Source: Halomonas halophila (GTDB lineage Bacteria; Pseudomonadota; Gammaproteobacteria; Pseudomonadales; Halomonadaceae). From it: 24,066 nt of DNA. The translations under genes were made by a program, and so were the position numbers. This document shows positions 1 to 6,481 of this stretch, one piece after another. Numbering within the stretch: position 1 is the first letter of the stretch; each line of letters starts with the position of its first letter. The stretch lies in assembly GCA_002433675.1 (NCBI GenBank), contig DJIP01000096.1, positions 1 to 24,066 on the forward strand. The letters run 5' to 3'. The notes below the pieces were generated by a model. It saw only the letters and a program-made list of their open reading frames with translations, did not search any database and was not told the origin of the DNA.

Positions 1-546
1 CTCGAGGCCAAGTCGATGCCCTGCGGTACCCAGATCATCACCACCGAGCCGCTCGGCGAGGACCTGGCCCGGGAGCTTCTGCCCAACAACATGGCGGTGG
101 AGGACTGCAACTATCTGCTCGACTATTTCCGCCTGACCCGCGACAACCGACTGATCTACGGCGGAGGGGTCAACTACGGCGGCGAGGATCCCCAGGACAT
201 CGAGGCGGTCATTCGTCCCAAGATGGAAAAGACCTTCCCGATGCTCAAGACGGTCAAGGTGGACTACGCCTGGAGCGGGACCTTCCTGATGACCCTCAAC
301 CGACTACCCCAGTTCGGGGTAATCAATGACAACGTCTACTACGCCCAGGGCTACTCCGGCCATGGCGTGACCTGCACCCATCTGGCTGGCCGCCTGATCA
401 GCGAGGTGATGACCGGACGTGACGAGCGCTTCGACGCCTTCGCTGGTCTGCCGCACCTGCCGTTCCCTGGCGGTCGCATGCTCAGGGTGCCGCTGTCCGC
501 CATCGGCGCCTGGTACTACCAGACCCGGGACAAGCTGGGTATCTAG
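1..546 (+). CDS. puuB: gamma-glutamylputrescine oxidase, C-terminal part (FAD-dependent DAO family)
   Basis: The reading frame is open from base 1 (LEAKSMPCGTQ...) and ends at TAG 544-546, so the 5' part lies outside the window and about 181 residues are visible. It resembles the C-terminal half of the DAO/glycine-oxidase-like family. It includes the substrate-domain strands (YFRLTRDNRLIYGGG) and the terminal FAD-contacting segment VYYAQGYSGHGVTCTHLAGR. In the PuuB family the enzyme oxidises gamma-glutamylputrescine to gamma-glutamyl-gamma-aminobutyraldehyde with release of ammonia and H2O2. The assignment to PuuB rather than another DAO oxidase rests on the C-terminal similarity I recognise and on puuA, puuC, puuD and a puuR-like gene further right. 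It is separated from them by about 10 kb of unrelated catabolic genes. A strong hairpin follows at 684-716. Confidence 0.8.
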   Translation, partial: LEAKSMPCGTQIITTEPLGEDLARELLPNNMAVEDCNYLLDYFRLTRDNRLIYGGGVNYGGEDPQDIEAVIRPKMEKTFPMLKTVKVDYAWSGTFLMTLNRLPQFGVINDNVYYAQGYSGHGVTCTHLAGRLISEVMTGRDERFDAFAGLPHLPFPGGRMLRVPLSAIGAWYYQTRDKLGI

Positions 547-683
547 CCGCTGGCCGCTGCCACGGGCATTGCCACAGGCCAGTGTCACAGGCCGTTGCCA
601 CTGATAGTGCGGGCAAGCCAATGGCAGCGGGATCGCTCCGTGGCCCGCGCTCCCGGCTTGTGAGCCCATCACCGCGTCTCGCC

Positions 684-716
684 CAACGCCTCGCTGCCTC
701 CGGCAGCGAGGCGTTG
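684..716 (+). terminator. Long hairpin downstream of puuB
   Basis: A perfect 15-bp stem (CAACGCCTCGCTGCC, 684-698, against 702-716) encloses a TCC loop. It lies about 140 bp after the puuB stop. No T-run follows (TGATGTGTG), so it may act as a factor-assisted terminator or as an mRNA 3'-end stabiliser. Confidence 0.55.
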
Positions 717-853
717 TGATGTGTGGGCAGGGGTGTGTCAATTGCATGAGAGGCGAGGGCAGCAGCGGCCGTCGTCGTCGTCGCAGATCGGTGGCACCTC
801 TGTCGGTGAGTTGCGACAGCCTCACAAACAACTTGCAAGAGGCTCCGGCACTG

Positions 854-882
854 TTCGAACGCTGTTCGATAACGGCTAGGAT
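854..882 (+). promoter_or_regulatory. Candidate sigma-70 promoter of the glycine-zipper gene
   Basis: TTCGAA (854-859), a 17-bp spacer, then TAGGAT (877-882), about 80 bp before the start codon. Both hexamers are imperfect. The call rests on spacing and position only. Confidence 0.3.
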
Positions 883-963
883 AGCGTCATCACATCGCCA
901 AGACATCTGCCGTGGCGCCTCTCGCGTGCTAAGCGAGCACCGCGGCGGAGCAAGGAGAACAGC

Positions 964-1524
964 ATGAGCAAGTCGATCATCGTCGGTTCCACCCTCGCGG
1001 TCTTTGGCCTTGGTGGCCTGGCATTTGGCGCCTGGCAGGTGCAGCAGGCGCCCCAGGGGCCGCAGTTCGCCGATATTACCGCCGTGACACCGGTCACCGA
1101 GACCGTCTCTACGCCGCGAGAGGTCTGCGAGAACGTTCAGGTGACGCGCCAGGCGCCGACCCGGGACCCGCACAGCATTCTGGGCAGCGCTGCCGGTGCG
1201 GTGGTCGGTGGCCTGGTGGGCAACCAGATCGGTGGAGGCAGCGGGCGCAAGATTGCCACCGTGGCCGGCGCCATCGGCGGTGGCTTCGCCGGACGCGAAG
1301 TGCAGCGTCGGGTCGAGGCCGGGCAAACGACCACCACCACCGAGCAGCGTTGCCACTCCGTCAACGACACCCGCGAAAAGACCCTGGGCTACGACGTGGC
1401 CTGGGAGTATGACGGCGTGCGTCAGGTGGCGCGCCTGGAGCAGGCCCCCGACGGCGAGCGGGTGCTGATCGAGCAGGGTCAGCCCCAGTGGGATGTGGTC
1501 CGGGATGCCCCCGACAAGTCCTGA
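964..1524 (+). CDS. Glycine-zipper 2TM domain envelope protein
   Basis: A 186-residue protein. An N-terminal hydrophobic segment (about residues 4-23) looks like a signal anchor or uncleaved signal; there is no clear lipobox. Residues 71-111 form the glycine zipper with small residues at regular spacing (GSAAGAVVGGLVGNQIGGGS and AGAIGGGFAG), as in the Rickettsia 17-kDa antigen/YmgG-like superfamily. Such segments insert in or associate with membranes. Two cysteines (C55, C130) flank the zipper and could form a disulfide in the periplasm. The C-terminal part (about 140-180) is a soluble region with a YDVAWEYDGVRQ segment often seen after this domain. AAGGAGA lies just upstream of the ATG. The gene stands alone between puuB and a convergent psiE-like gene. 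Its role in the envelope is not known. Confidence 0.8.
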   Translation: MSKSIIVGSTLAVFGLGGLAFGAWQVQQAPQGPQFADITAVTPVTETVSTPREVCENVQVTRQAPTRDPHSILGSAAGAVVGGLVGNQIGGGSGRKIATVAGAIGGGFAGREVQRRVEAGQTTTTTEQRCHSVNDTREKTLGYDVAWEYDGVRQVARLEQAPDGERVLIEQGQPQWDVVRDAPDKS

Positions 1525-1586
1525 TAGAGTTCTGATAGAGCCCCGACAGGAACCTGGTTCCGGTCGTAAGCCTTCGCGTAAACCCC

Positions 1587-1632
1587 CAGCCCCCGTCAAC
1601 CGGTATCTTTCGATGCCGGCTGGCGGGGGCTG
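1587..1632 (+). terminator. Hairpin after the glycine-zipper gene
   Basis: A 9-bp perfect outer stem (CAGCCCCCG 1587-1595 with CGGGGGCTG 1624-1632) encloses an interior loop and a possible inner CCGG/CCGG pairing. It lies 60 bp after the stop codon. TGTTGTCGTC follows, so the U-tract is poor. It may serve the plus-strand gene. Confidence 0.5.
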
Positions 1633-1649
1633 TTGTCGTCGCTGTAGTT

Positions 1650-1703
1650 GTGAACGTGAGCGTGAACGTGAACGTGGGCGAGGGCGAGGGCGAGGGCAGG
1701 GGC
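1650..1703. repeat. Nine-unit hexanucleotide tandem repeat
   Basis: Nine consecutive 6-bp units read GTGAAC, GTGAGC, GTGAAC, GTGAAC, GTGGGC, GAGGGC, GAGGGC, GAGGGC, AGGGGC (consensus about GWGRRC). They lie in the convergent gap between the glycine-zipper gene and the psiE-like gene, 16 bp beyond the latter's stop codon. The units drift from GTGAAC to GAGGGC along the array, consistent with slippage plus point mutation. The array is in noncoding DNA, so copy-number change would not shift a frame. Confidence 0.85.
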
Positions 1704-1719
1704 GCCGATCCCGGGCGCC

Positions 1720-2193
1720 TTACAGATCGCTGTTGGTCTTGTTGACCACCTTGCCGAGGGCATCGATGGGCTTGCTGGACGGGTACTTGTAGGAGGCGAA
1801 GCGCACCGCCAGCACGGACAAGGCCAGCAGAAAGATACCGCCACACAGGTACAGGAGGCCGGCGTCGGGCTTGGGATGGTGGGAAATGTCGCCGATCAGG
1901 TAGCGGGTCAGGGCGGTGATGGCGACGTACAGCAGGAAGCGAATCGGCAGATGATTGGTCTTGAAGTAGATGCCCACCATGGCGCCCAACTCAAGATAGA
2001 TAAACAGCAGCAGGATGTCGTCGACGCTGGCGTGACCGCTGGTCAGCATATCGAGGAAGGCGACCACCGAAGCCCAGGCGATCATGCCGCCGATGACGAA
2101 GAGCCCCAGGTAGTGAAAACCTTCCACGAGCAGATTGCCGATGGTGTCGGCGTGGTGGTGCATCTTGTCACGGCTGGTCCGGGCCCATTTCAC
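1720..2193 (-). CDS. PsiE-family (phosphate-starvation-inducible) inner-membrane protein
   Basis: A 157-residue protein with four predicted membrane segments (about 25-50, 58-78, 84-101 and 111-131). It carries segments typical of the PsiE family: LLFIYLELGAMVGIYF, then LPIRFLLYVAITALTRYLI followed by a short GDI loop. E. coli PsiE is 136 residues, and the extra length here is at the ends. The start chosen is GTG at 2193 because GAGGAA lies six bases upstream. An internal ATG at 2163 (MHHHADTIG) is the alternative. E. coli psiE is regulated by phosphate limitation, but its molecular function is unknown. I see no clear Pho box here, so phosphate control should not be assumed. It ends convergently with the glycine-zipper gene. 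Confidence 0.85.
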   Translation of the reverse strand: MKWARTSRDKMHHHADTIGNLLVEGFHYLGLFVIGGMIAWASVVAFLDMLTSGHASVDDILLLFIYLELGAMVGIYFKTNHLPIRFLLYVAITALTRYLIGDISHHPKPDAGLLYLCGGIFLLALSVLAVRFASYKYPSSKPIDALGKVVNKTNSDL

Positions 2194-2226
2194 AGGCGAT
2201 TCCTCATCGGTGTGGTGGCCTCTTTC

Positions 2227-2255
2227 ACGCTAGCCCGGCGAGGTAGGCGTGACAA
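2227..2255 (-). promoter_or_regulatory. Candidate promoter of the psiE-like gene
   Basis: On the minus strand TTGTCA (2255-2250), a 17-bp spacer, then TAGCGT (2232-2227), about 35 bp before the GTG start. The -35 has one mismatch to consensus and the -10 is weak. Confidence 0.35.
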
Positions 2256-2390
2256 GCCGGGACACCGTTGGTTCAGAGCGGTTTGTGACGCAGGCACGCG
2301 GTTCGCGCGTCTCTCGACACATGCTGAAGCGCCACGGCAATTGGCAGGATGAAGACAACGCCGTGGAGTGAATCGCAGTTCCAAGTTGGA

Positions 2391-2678
2391 TCATGCCTGG
2401 CGCAGGTCTCCTTGAAGCACTTTCTTCTCCGCCACCAGCGCTGCGCTCTTTTGATCAAAGGTGAGGAAATGGTCGGTTTTCAGGTGAGACCTGAAGGCGT
2501 CTTCGTCCCGGTAGAGCTCGTAGAGAACGAAGGTAGTTTGATCTTCCAGTCGAACCACATCGAAGCGCTGGCAGTGACGCTCCTTAGCCAGGCTGTCCGA
2601 AGCTTGGTGCAGCAGTAGTGCCTCGAGGTGATCGGCACACCCTTGCTGAGGGGTGAAACTGACGATGACAGCGTGCAC
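2391..2678 (-). CDS. Putative quinol monooxygenase / ABM-domain protein
   Basis: A 95-residue single-domain protein of the antibiotic-biosynthesis-monooxygenase (dimeric alpha-beta barrel) fold. Visible hallmarks are the opening strand MHAVIVSFTPQQGCADHLEA, a central CQRFDVVRLEDQTTFVLYELY strand pair, and the F-x-x-H-L-K-T-D-H-F helix (FRSHLKTDHF). YgiN-like members oxidise quinols or act on small aromatic or reactive compounds without a metal cofactor; the substrate here cannot be told. The start is GTG at 2678 with AGGAGA eight bases upstream. It follows tctA in the same direction after a 96-bp gap that contains a terminator-like hairpin, so it may be read through from the tct operon or be independent. 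Confidence 0.8.
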   Translation of the reverse strand: MHAVIVSFTPQQGCADHLEALLLHQASDSLAKERHCQRFDVVRLEDQTTFVLYELYRDEDAFRSHLKTDHFLTFDQKSAALVAEKKVLQGDLRQA

Positions 2679-2727
2679 GGTGAATGTCTCCTGTCTGGGT
2701 TGGATGAGAGCGGTGACTGATGAGAAG

Positions 2728-2754
2728 GGGGGCGGCAGCTCGGTGCCGACCCCC
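2728..2754 (-). terminator. Terminator-like hairpin after tctA
   Basis: GGGGGCGGCA (2728-2737) pairs with TGCCG-A-CCCCC (2744-2754), ten pairs with one bulged A and a six-base loop. It lies 20 bp beyond the tctA stop in the direction of transcription. CCTTCTC follows on the minus strand, so the U-tract is weak. Confidence 0.5.
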
Positions 2755-2774
2755 GTCTTCTTGTTGGCATGACG

Positions 2775-4337
2775 CTACTGAGGGTCGTCGGCACCATGCG
2801 CTGGTTTGCTTGGCAGCGCACGACCTTTGAACTTTTTCCACAGGCGGCTGCGATAGCGCTTCCAGGCCGGGATCTGGGAGGCAATGGTCAGTACGATCAC
2901 GGCGATCAGCAGTAGCGACACCGGTCGTTCGAAGAAGCCCAGCACGCTGCCTTCGGACACCATCAGGGCGCGGCGAAGGTTTTCATCCGCCATCGGGCCC
3001 AGGATGACGCCGATGACCAACGGCGAAATCGGATAGTCCATCTCTCCCAGTACGTAGGCGGCGATGCCGATCGGCACCATCAGGTAGAGATTCAGCAGGC
3101 TGAGGCCCAGCGCGTAGGAGCCAATCACCGACAGTACCGCGACAATCGGCAGAAAGATCGACGAGGGTACCCGCAGCACCTTGATGACGTGCTTGGCCAG
3201 AAACATGCCGTTGATCCACATGGCCAGGGAGGCGAGGGCGATGATGGCGGTGAGCTCGACCAGGAAGTTGGGCTGGGTGATGGCGATCATCGGACCCGGA
3301 TTCAGGCCATGCAGCATCAGGGCGCCAAGCAGCATCACCGCCGGCGGGCTACCTGGAATGCCGAGGGTGGTCAGAGGAATGAGCGCACCACCAATACAGG
3401 CATTGTTGGCCGTTTCCGACGATACCAGGCCGGCAGGTTCGCCCTTGCCGAAACGCTCAGGATGAGCAGAGGAGTTCTGGGCGGTGCCGTAGGACACCCA
3501 GCCGGCAATATCCTCGCCGACGCCGGGGACGGCACCGATACCCACGCCGATGAACGCCGAACGGATGACGTGGCGCAGATTGCGGAAGACCGCACGGAAT
3601 TCGGGCAGGACCCGCTTGACGGGCTGGGGACTGCCGAGGGCTACCCGGTCGCGCAGGGTGCGAATGATCTGGGGGATCGCAAAGGCGCCGATCAACACCG
3701 GAACGACCTCGATACCACCGTCCAGCTCCGGCAGGCCGAAGGTGAACCTGGGGAAGAACTGAAGCTGATCGCGACCGATCGTCGATAGCGCAAGGCCCAG
3801 CAGTCCGGCGATCCATCCCTTGTAGACCAGGTCCTTGCTCGTCAGGGTGCCGCTGATGATGATGCCGAAGAGCGCCAGAAGAAAGAACTCGTAGGACGTG
3901 AACTGCAGCGCAGCTTCGGAGATCAGCGGTGCCAGGGCGATCAGCGCGACCATGCCGATCAAGGTGCCGATAAAGGACGCCGTGGTGGTCATGCCGAGCG
4001 CCTTGCCGCCTTCCCCCCGTTGGGCCATGGGGTAGCCGTCCATGGCGGTGGCGGCGCCTGCTGCGGTGCCGGGAATATTGATAAGGATGGCCGGGTAGGA
4101 CCCACCGTAAACCGCCCCCACGTACATGGCGATCAGCGAGATCAGTGCCGTCTGAAGGTCCATCGAGTAGGTCAGCGTAGTCAGCAGTGCGACCCCGAGC
4201 GTCGCGGTCAGGCCGGGGAGCGCCCCGAAGATGATCCCCAGGAAGCTTGACCCCAGCAGTAGCGCCACCATGGCGGGGTTGGTCAGGATCTGCCAGATGG
4301 CATGTGCGAATACCGAAAGCTGCGCGATAAAGTCCAT
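2775..4337 (-). CDS. tctA: Tripartite tricarboxylate transporter, large permease subunit (TctA family)
   Basis: A 520-residue polytopic protein, about the usual length of TctA (near 500) with roughly a dozen hydrophobic segments. Family hallmarks include GALPGLTATLGVALLTTLTY near residue 38, AVYGGSYPAILINIPGTAAG near 94 and the repeated glycine/proline-rich segment GVGIGAVPGVGEDIAGW later, reflecting the two-fold internal repeat. With the small permease and the periplasmic binding protein it forms a secondary, ion-driven uptake system for carboxylates or other small acids. The ATG is preceded by AAGGAGA. It starts 12 bp after the tctB stop, so the two are translated from one message. A hydrophilic tail (KFKGRALPSKPAHGADDPQ) ends the protein. 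The substrate is not readable from the permease. Confidence 0.95.
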   Translation of the reverse strand: MDFIAQLSVFAHAIWQILTNPAMVALLLGSSFLGIIFGALPGLTATLGVALLTTLTYSMDLQTALISLIAMYVGAVYGGSYPAILINIPGTAAGAATAMDGYPMAQRGEGGKALGMTTTASFIGTLIGMVALIALAPLISEAALQFTSYEFFLLALFGIIISGTLTSKDLVYKGWIAGLLGLALSTIGRDQLQFFPRFTFGLPELDGGIEVVPVLIGAFAIPQIIRTLRDRVALGSPQPVKRVLPEFRAVFRNLRHVIRSAFIGVGIGAVPGVGEDIAGWVSYGTAQNSSAHPERFGKGEPAGLVSSETANNACIGGALIPLTTLGIPGSPPAVMLLGALMLHGLNPGPMIAITQPNFLVELTAIIALASLAMWINGMFLAKHVIKVLRVPSSIFLPIVAVLSVIGSYALGLSLLNLYLMVPIGIAAYVLGEMDYPISPLVIGVILGPMADENLRRALMVSEGSVLGFFERPVSLLLIAVIVLTIASQIPAWKRYRSRLWKKFKGRALPSKPAHGADDPQ

Positions 4338-4349
4338 GCGAGTGTCTCC

Positions 4350-5153
4350 TTAACCTTGGGCCGTCAGGTGGCTGACGAGGGCTTGCATGGTGTCTATCAC
4401 CAGGCCTTCCACCGGGAGCGGTACCAACAGGAAGAATCGGAAGATCGGTACCAGCACCAGGGGAACAGCAATGCTGACCAGCAGCACAGTGCGCAGCTTC
4501 TTGCACTCAAGCGGGGCATGGCGCAGCAGCCACCAGGCGATGGTGGCGACTGTCAGGAGCGTGGCGATGGCGACCCCGTCCAGGGCGTACTGGTGGGCAG
4601 TTGGCCGATGGCTCAACAGAGTGATGAGCACACAAGCGCTCACGGCGCCGATCAGTGTCAGGGGGATGAGAGCCACCTTTTCGATATAGAAAGGTGTGAT
4701 GAAGAGAAACAGGAAGAGGGCGCTGGCCAGTGCAAAATCGACGCTTGGGACGAACGAGTAAACGTACAGACCGATAAAGGCCATGATGACGGCCACGCGA
4801 CAGGAAGCAGAAGCTGGAAAGGACGCCTTCGATCGATCCTTCGGGGCGCGCTCTCTACGTCTGGCGCCGCCATCGAGAATGGCGCGTCGCAGTAGCAGCA
4901 GCGACACCAACCCCAGGGTGACAGCAATCGACAGGGGGAACAGCGCCGGGGACACGTACCAGGCGTTGGTGACACCGCCGTAGCTGTCTGTCATGGGGAA
5001 GGTGAGGGATTTTGCGAGCATGGCGAATGCCAGCAGCAGCAGTGCCAGGCTCGTGAAGAAATCGCGGCGTCGCCGCTGGATGAGTTCGTCGTTCTCCGAG
5101 AAAGCGGCGCCTTCCCGATTCTCGGAGTCGGGGAGCTGTTTGCTGTCAACCAT
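4350..5153 (-). CDS. tctB: Tripartite tricarboxylate transporter, small permease subunit (TctB family), enlarged
   Basis: A 267-residue membrane protein with about seven hydrophobic stretches (near 32-51, 67-88, 119-137, 140-156, 160-180, 190-210 and 222-247). Classical TctB proteins have around 150 residues and four segments. The C-terminal FRFFLLVPLPVEG is the typical TctB ending, and its location between tctC and tctA fixes the role. A charged cytoplasmic N-terminus (1-30) and a basic linker near 98-110 (RRRERAPKDRSK) separate the first pair of segments from the rest. The ribosome binding site is poor (no clear GGAG before ATG 5153), so translation may be low relative to tctC. The extra segments look like an elaborated variant rather than a fusion with a recognisable domain. 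Confidence 0.85.
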   Translation of the reverse strand: MVDSKQLPDSENREGAAFSENDELIQRRRRDFFTSLALLLLAFAMLAKSLTFPMTDSYGGVTNAWYVSPALFPLSIAVTLGLVSLLLLRRAILDGGARRRERAPKDRSKASFPASASCRVAVIMAFIGLYVYSFVPSVDFALASALFLFLFITPFYIEKVALIPLTLIGAVSACVLITLLSHRPTAHQYALDGVAIATLLTVATIAWWLLRHAPLECKKLRTVLLVSIAVPLVLVPIFRFFLLVPLPVEGLVIDTMQALVSHLTAQG

Positions 5154-5206
5154 GATGTGTCCAATGAACCTGATGTTCTACGAGGTATTGACGTGGCCCG
5201 GAAAAT

Positions 5207-5233
5207 GCCCGGAGGCAACGAGTGCCTCCGGGC
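5207..5233 (-). terminator. Hairpin between tctC and tctB (terminator or attenuator)
   Basis: A perfect 11-bp stem GCCCGGAGGCA (5207-5217) / TGCCTCCGGGC (5223-5233) has a five-base loop. On the minus strand it is followed by ATTTTCC, a short U-tract. It lies 30 bp after the tctC stop and 54 bp before tctB. Such partial terminators let the binding protein be made in excess over the permeases. Confidence 0.7.
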
Positions 5234-5263
5234 CTTCGGTTATCGGGAACGAAGAAGTCGCGA

Positions 5264-6265
5264 TCAGGGCCTTGGAATATTCAATTCCTCCGGATTGATG
5301 GAAGCAGACTCCAGGTCATACAGCGTCCATGAGAAGAGGGACTCGAGTCGAGAGAATTCCTCCGAGGCTTCTTCTCCGGTCTTGCCGGACAACTGGAAGT
5401 AGTTGTCCTCTGCCCACTGTTTTACCGCGTCGGTTTCCAGTGCCTGCTCGAACGCCTGTTCAAGGGTCTCCTTGACCTCTTCCGGGGCATCGTCGCGGAC
5501 GGCAAAACCGATGGTCTGTCGAATAGGCAGATACTCCTTCAACTGCGGATAGCTGTCGAAGGCAGAGGGGATTTCACCGGTTCCTTCGATATCGACCGGG
5601 CTATCGGTCAACACCGCCAATGGCCGCAGTCGGTCGGCCGCAATCAGTTGCTGCTGCTCGGCAAGAGAGGTGATGACCACGCTGACTTCACCCGTGATGG
5701 CGGCGTTCTGGCCAGGCGCGGAACCCGGGTAGGGAATGAAGTTGAGATCTGCCCCGGTGCCTTTTTCGAAGGCCAACAGATTGAGGTGATGAACGGAGCC
5801 TGAGCCCCCCGCGGCTGCCTTGATGGTGACGTCGCCGCTGGAGGCAGCCTCCACCAGTTCTTCCAGGGTGGTATAGGACGAATTGCTGCCCACGGAGATC
5901 AGATCCGGCGATCCCCCGATGATGAAGGGGTACCAGCTGTCGAAGGTGTTTTCCCAGCCGCCCTGGACCGCCGCGGCGACATTGGATTCGGACAGACCGG
6001 CAAGCGTATAGCCGTCGGCGGGCTGGTTGCTGACATGGCTCATGCCGATGGAGCCGGCGACACCGCCCGGTTTGTTGACCACGTTGATGCGCCTGGGAAG
6101 AAAGGCATTCATTTCTGCACTGACGACCCGGTTTGCGACATCGGTGCCGCCGCCGGCCGACCACACGACCACATTGGTGATGTCGCGTTCGGGGTAGTCC
6201 GCGGCGGCTGCGTGAAAGGAGAGACCCATGAGCAGGGCGATTGCTGGCGTGACATGACGTTTCAT
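5264..6265 (-). CDS. tctC: Tripartite tricarboxylate transporter periplasmic substrate-binding protein (TctC/Bug family)
   Basis: A 333-residue exported protein. Residues 1-21 (MKRHVTPAIALLMGLSFHAAA) are a Sec signal peptide, with mature protein from about ADYPERD. The Bug/TctC fold hallmarks are the first ligand loop VVWSAGGGTDVANR (about 33-46) and NKPGGVAGSIG (about 64-74), followed by GYTL, IAGSP-like and PYPGSAPGQNA segments. It binds a carboxylate-type ligand in the periplasm and delivers it to TctAB. The mature protein is strongly acidic in its C-terminal part, as expected in a halophile. The frame stays open far upstream to 7507, but ATG 6265 is chosen because the signal peptide starts there and GAGGAAG precedes it. 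It is the first gene of the tct operon and diverges from the lactonase gene. Confidence 0.93.
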   Translation of the reverse strand: MKRHVTPAIALLMGLSFHAAAADYPERDITNVVVWSAGGGTDVANRVVSAEMNAFLPRRINVVNKPGGVAGSIGMSHVSNQPADGYTLAGLSESNVAAAVQGGWENTFDSWYPFIIGGSPDLISVGSNSSYTTLEELVEAASSGDVTIKAAAGGSGSVHHLNLLAFEKGTGADLNFIPYPGSAPGQNAAITGEVSVVITSLAEQQQLIAADRLRPLAVLTDSPVDIEGTGEIPSAFDSYPQLKEYLPIRQTIGFAVRDDAPEEVKETLEQAFEQALETDAVKQWAEDNYFQLSGKTGEEASEEFSRLESLFSWTLYDLESASINPEELNIPRP

Positions 6266-6324
6266 TTGGCTTCCTCGTCGCTTGTTGTTGTGCCGGTCGC
6301 CCGGGTGGCTGACGCGGTCTGGTC

Positions 6325-6352
6325 TTGACCGGCTTTGTGCATGTGTTAATGT
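6325..6352 (+). promoter_or_regulatory. Predicted promoter of the lactonase operon
   Basis: TTGACC (6325-6330), a 16-bp spacer, then TAATGT (6347-6352), overlapping the palindromic operator and facing the tctC promoter. AATGTA at 17-bp spacing is an alternative. It would give a 5' leader of about 120 bases before ATG 6482. Confidence 0.45.
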
Positions 6353-6362
6353 ATACGTTAAC
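6345..6362. promoter_or_regulatory. Palindromic operator between tctC and the lactonase operon (probable GntR/FCD site)
   Basis: GTTAATGTATACGTTAAC is an 18-bp inverted repeat with a single mismatched pair, centred on GTATAC. FadR-subfamily GntR regulators commonly bind short palindromes of this kind, and a GntR/FCD gene ends the divergent operon. The site covers the predicted -10 elements of both divergent promoters, which suggests repression of both units by one protein. Confidence 0.7.
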
Positions 6363-6376
6363 GAGTTGGTCGTCAA
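6348..6376 (-). promoter_or_regulatory. Predicted tctC operon promoter
   Basis: On the minus strand TTGACG (6376-6371), a 17-bp spacer, then TACATT (6353-6348). TATACA at 15-bp spacing is an alternative -10. The -10 lies inside the palindromic operator. Confidence 0.55.
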
Positions 6377-6481
6377 ACGCTGGTGAATGGGCCTCTGCAA
6401 CAGGTCCCCGGAATATCGGAACCCCGGAACAACAAGAAGACTGACCAACGGAAAAACAGAACAACGAGACCCGGGAGCAAC

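Larger units (their letters stand above)
547..963. other. Intergenic region between puuB and the glycine-zipper gene
   Basis: This 417-bp gap holds the 15-bp-stem hairpin at 684-716 and a weak candidate promoter at 854-882. I see no convincing coding region. An 83-codon open frame across 716-967 is rich in arginine runs and has no plausible ribosome binding site. An imperfect direct repeat, CTGTTCGA at 851-858 and 862-869, lies in the candidate promoter. Confidence 0.5.

Noticed and set aside
716..967. Possible small gene in the gap after puuB
   Set aside because: Arginine runs, no ribosome binding site, and it overlaps the promoter and start of the glycine-zipper gene.
304..1599. 431-codon open frame on the minus strand
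   Set aside because: It runs antisense through puuB and the glycine-zipper gene, has low-complexity GC-driven composition and no recognisable domain.
1650..1703. CRISPR-like array
   Set aside because: Units are only 6 bp with no spacers; it is a simple tandem repeat.
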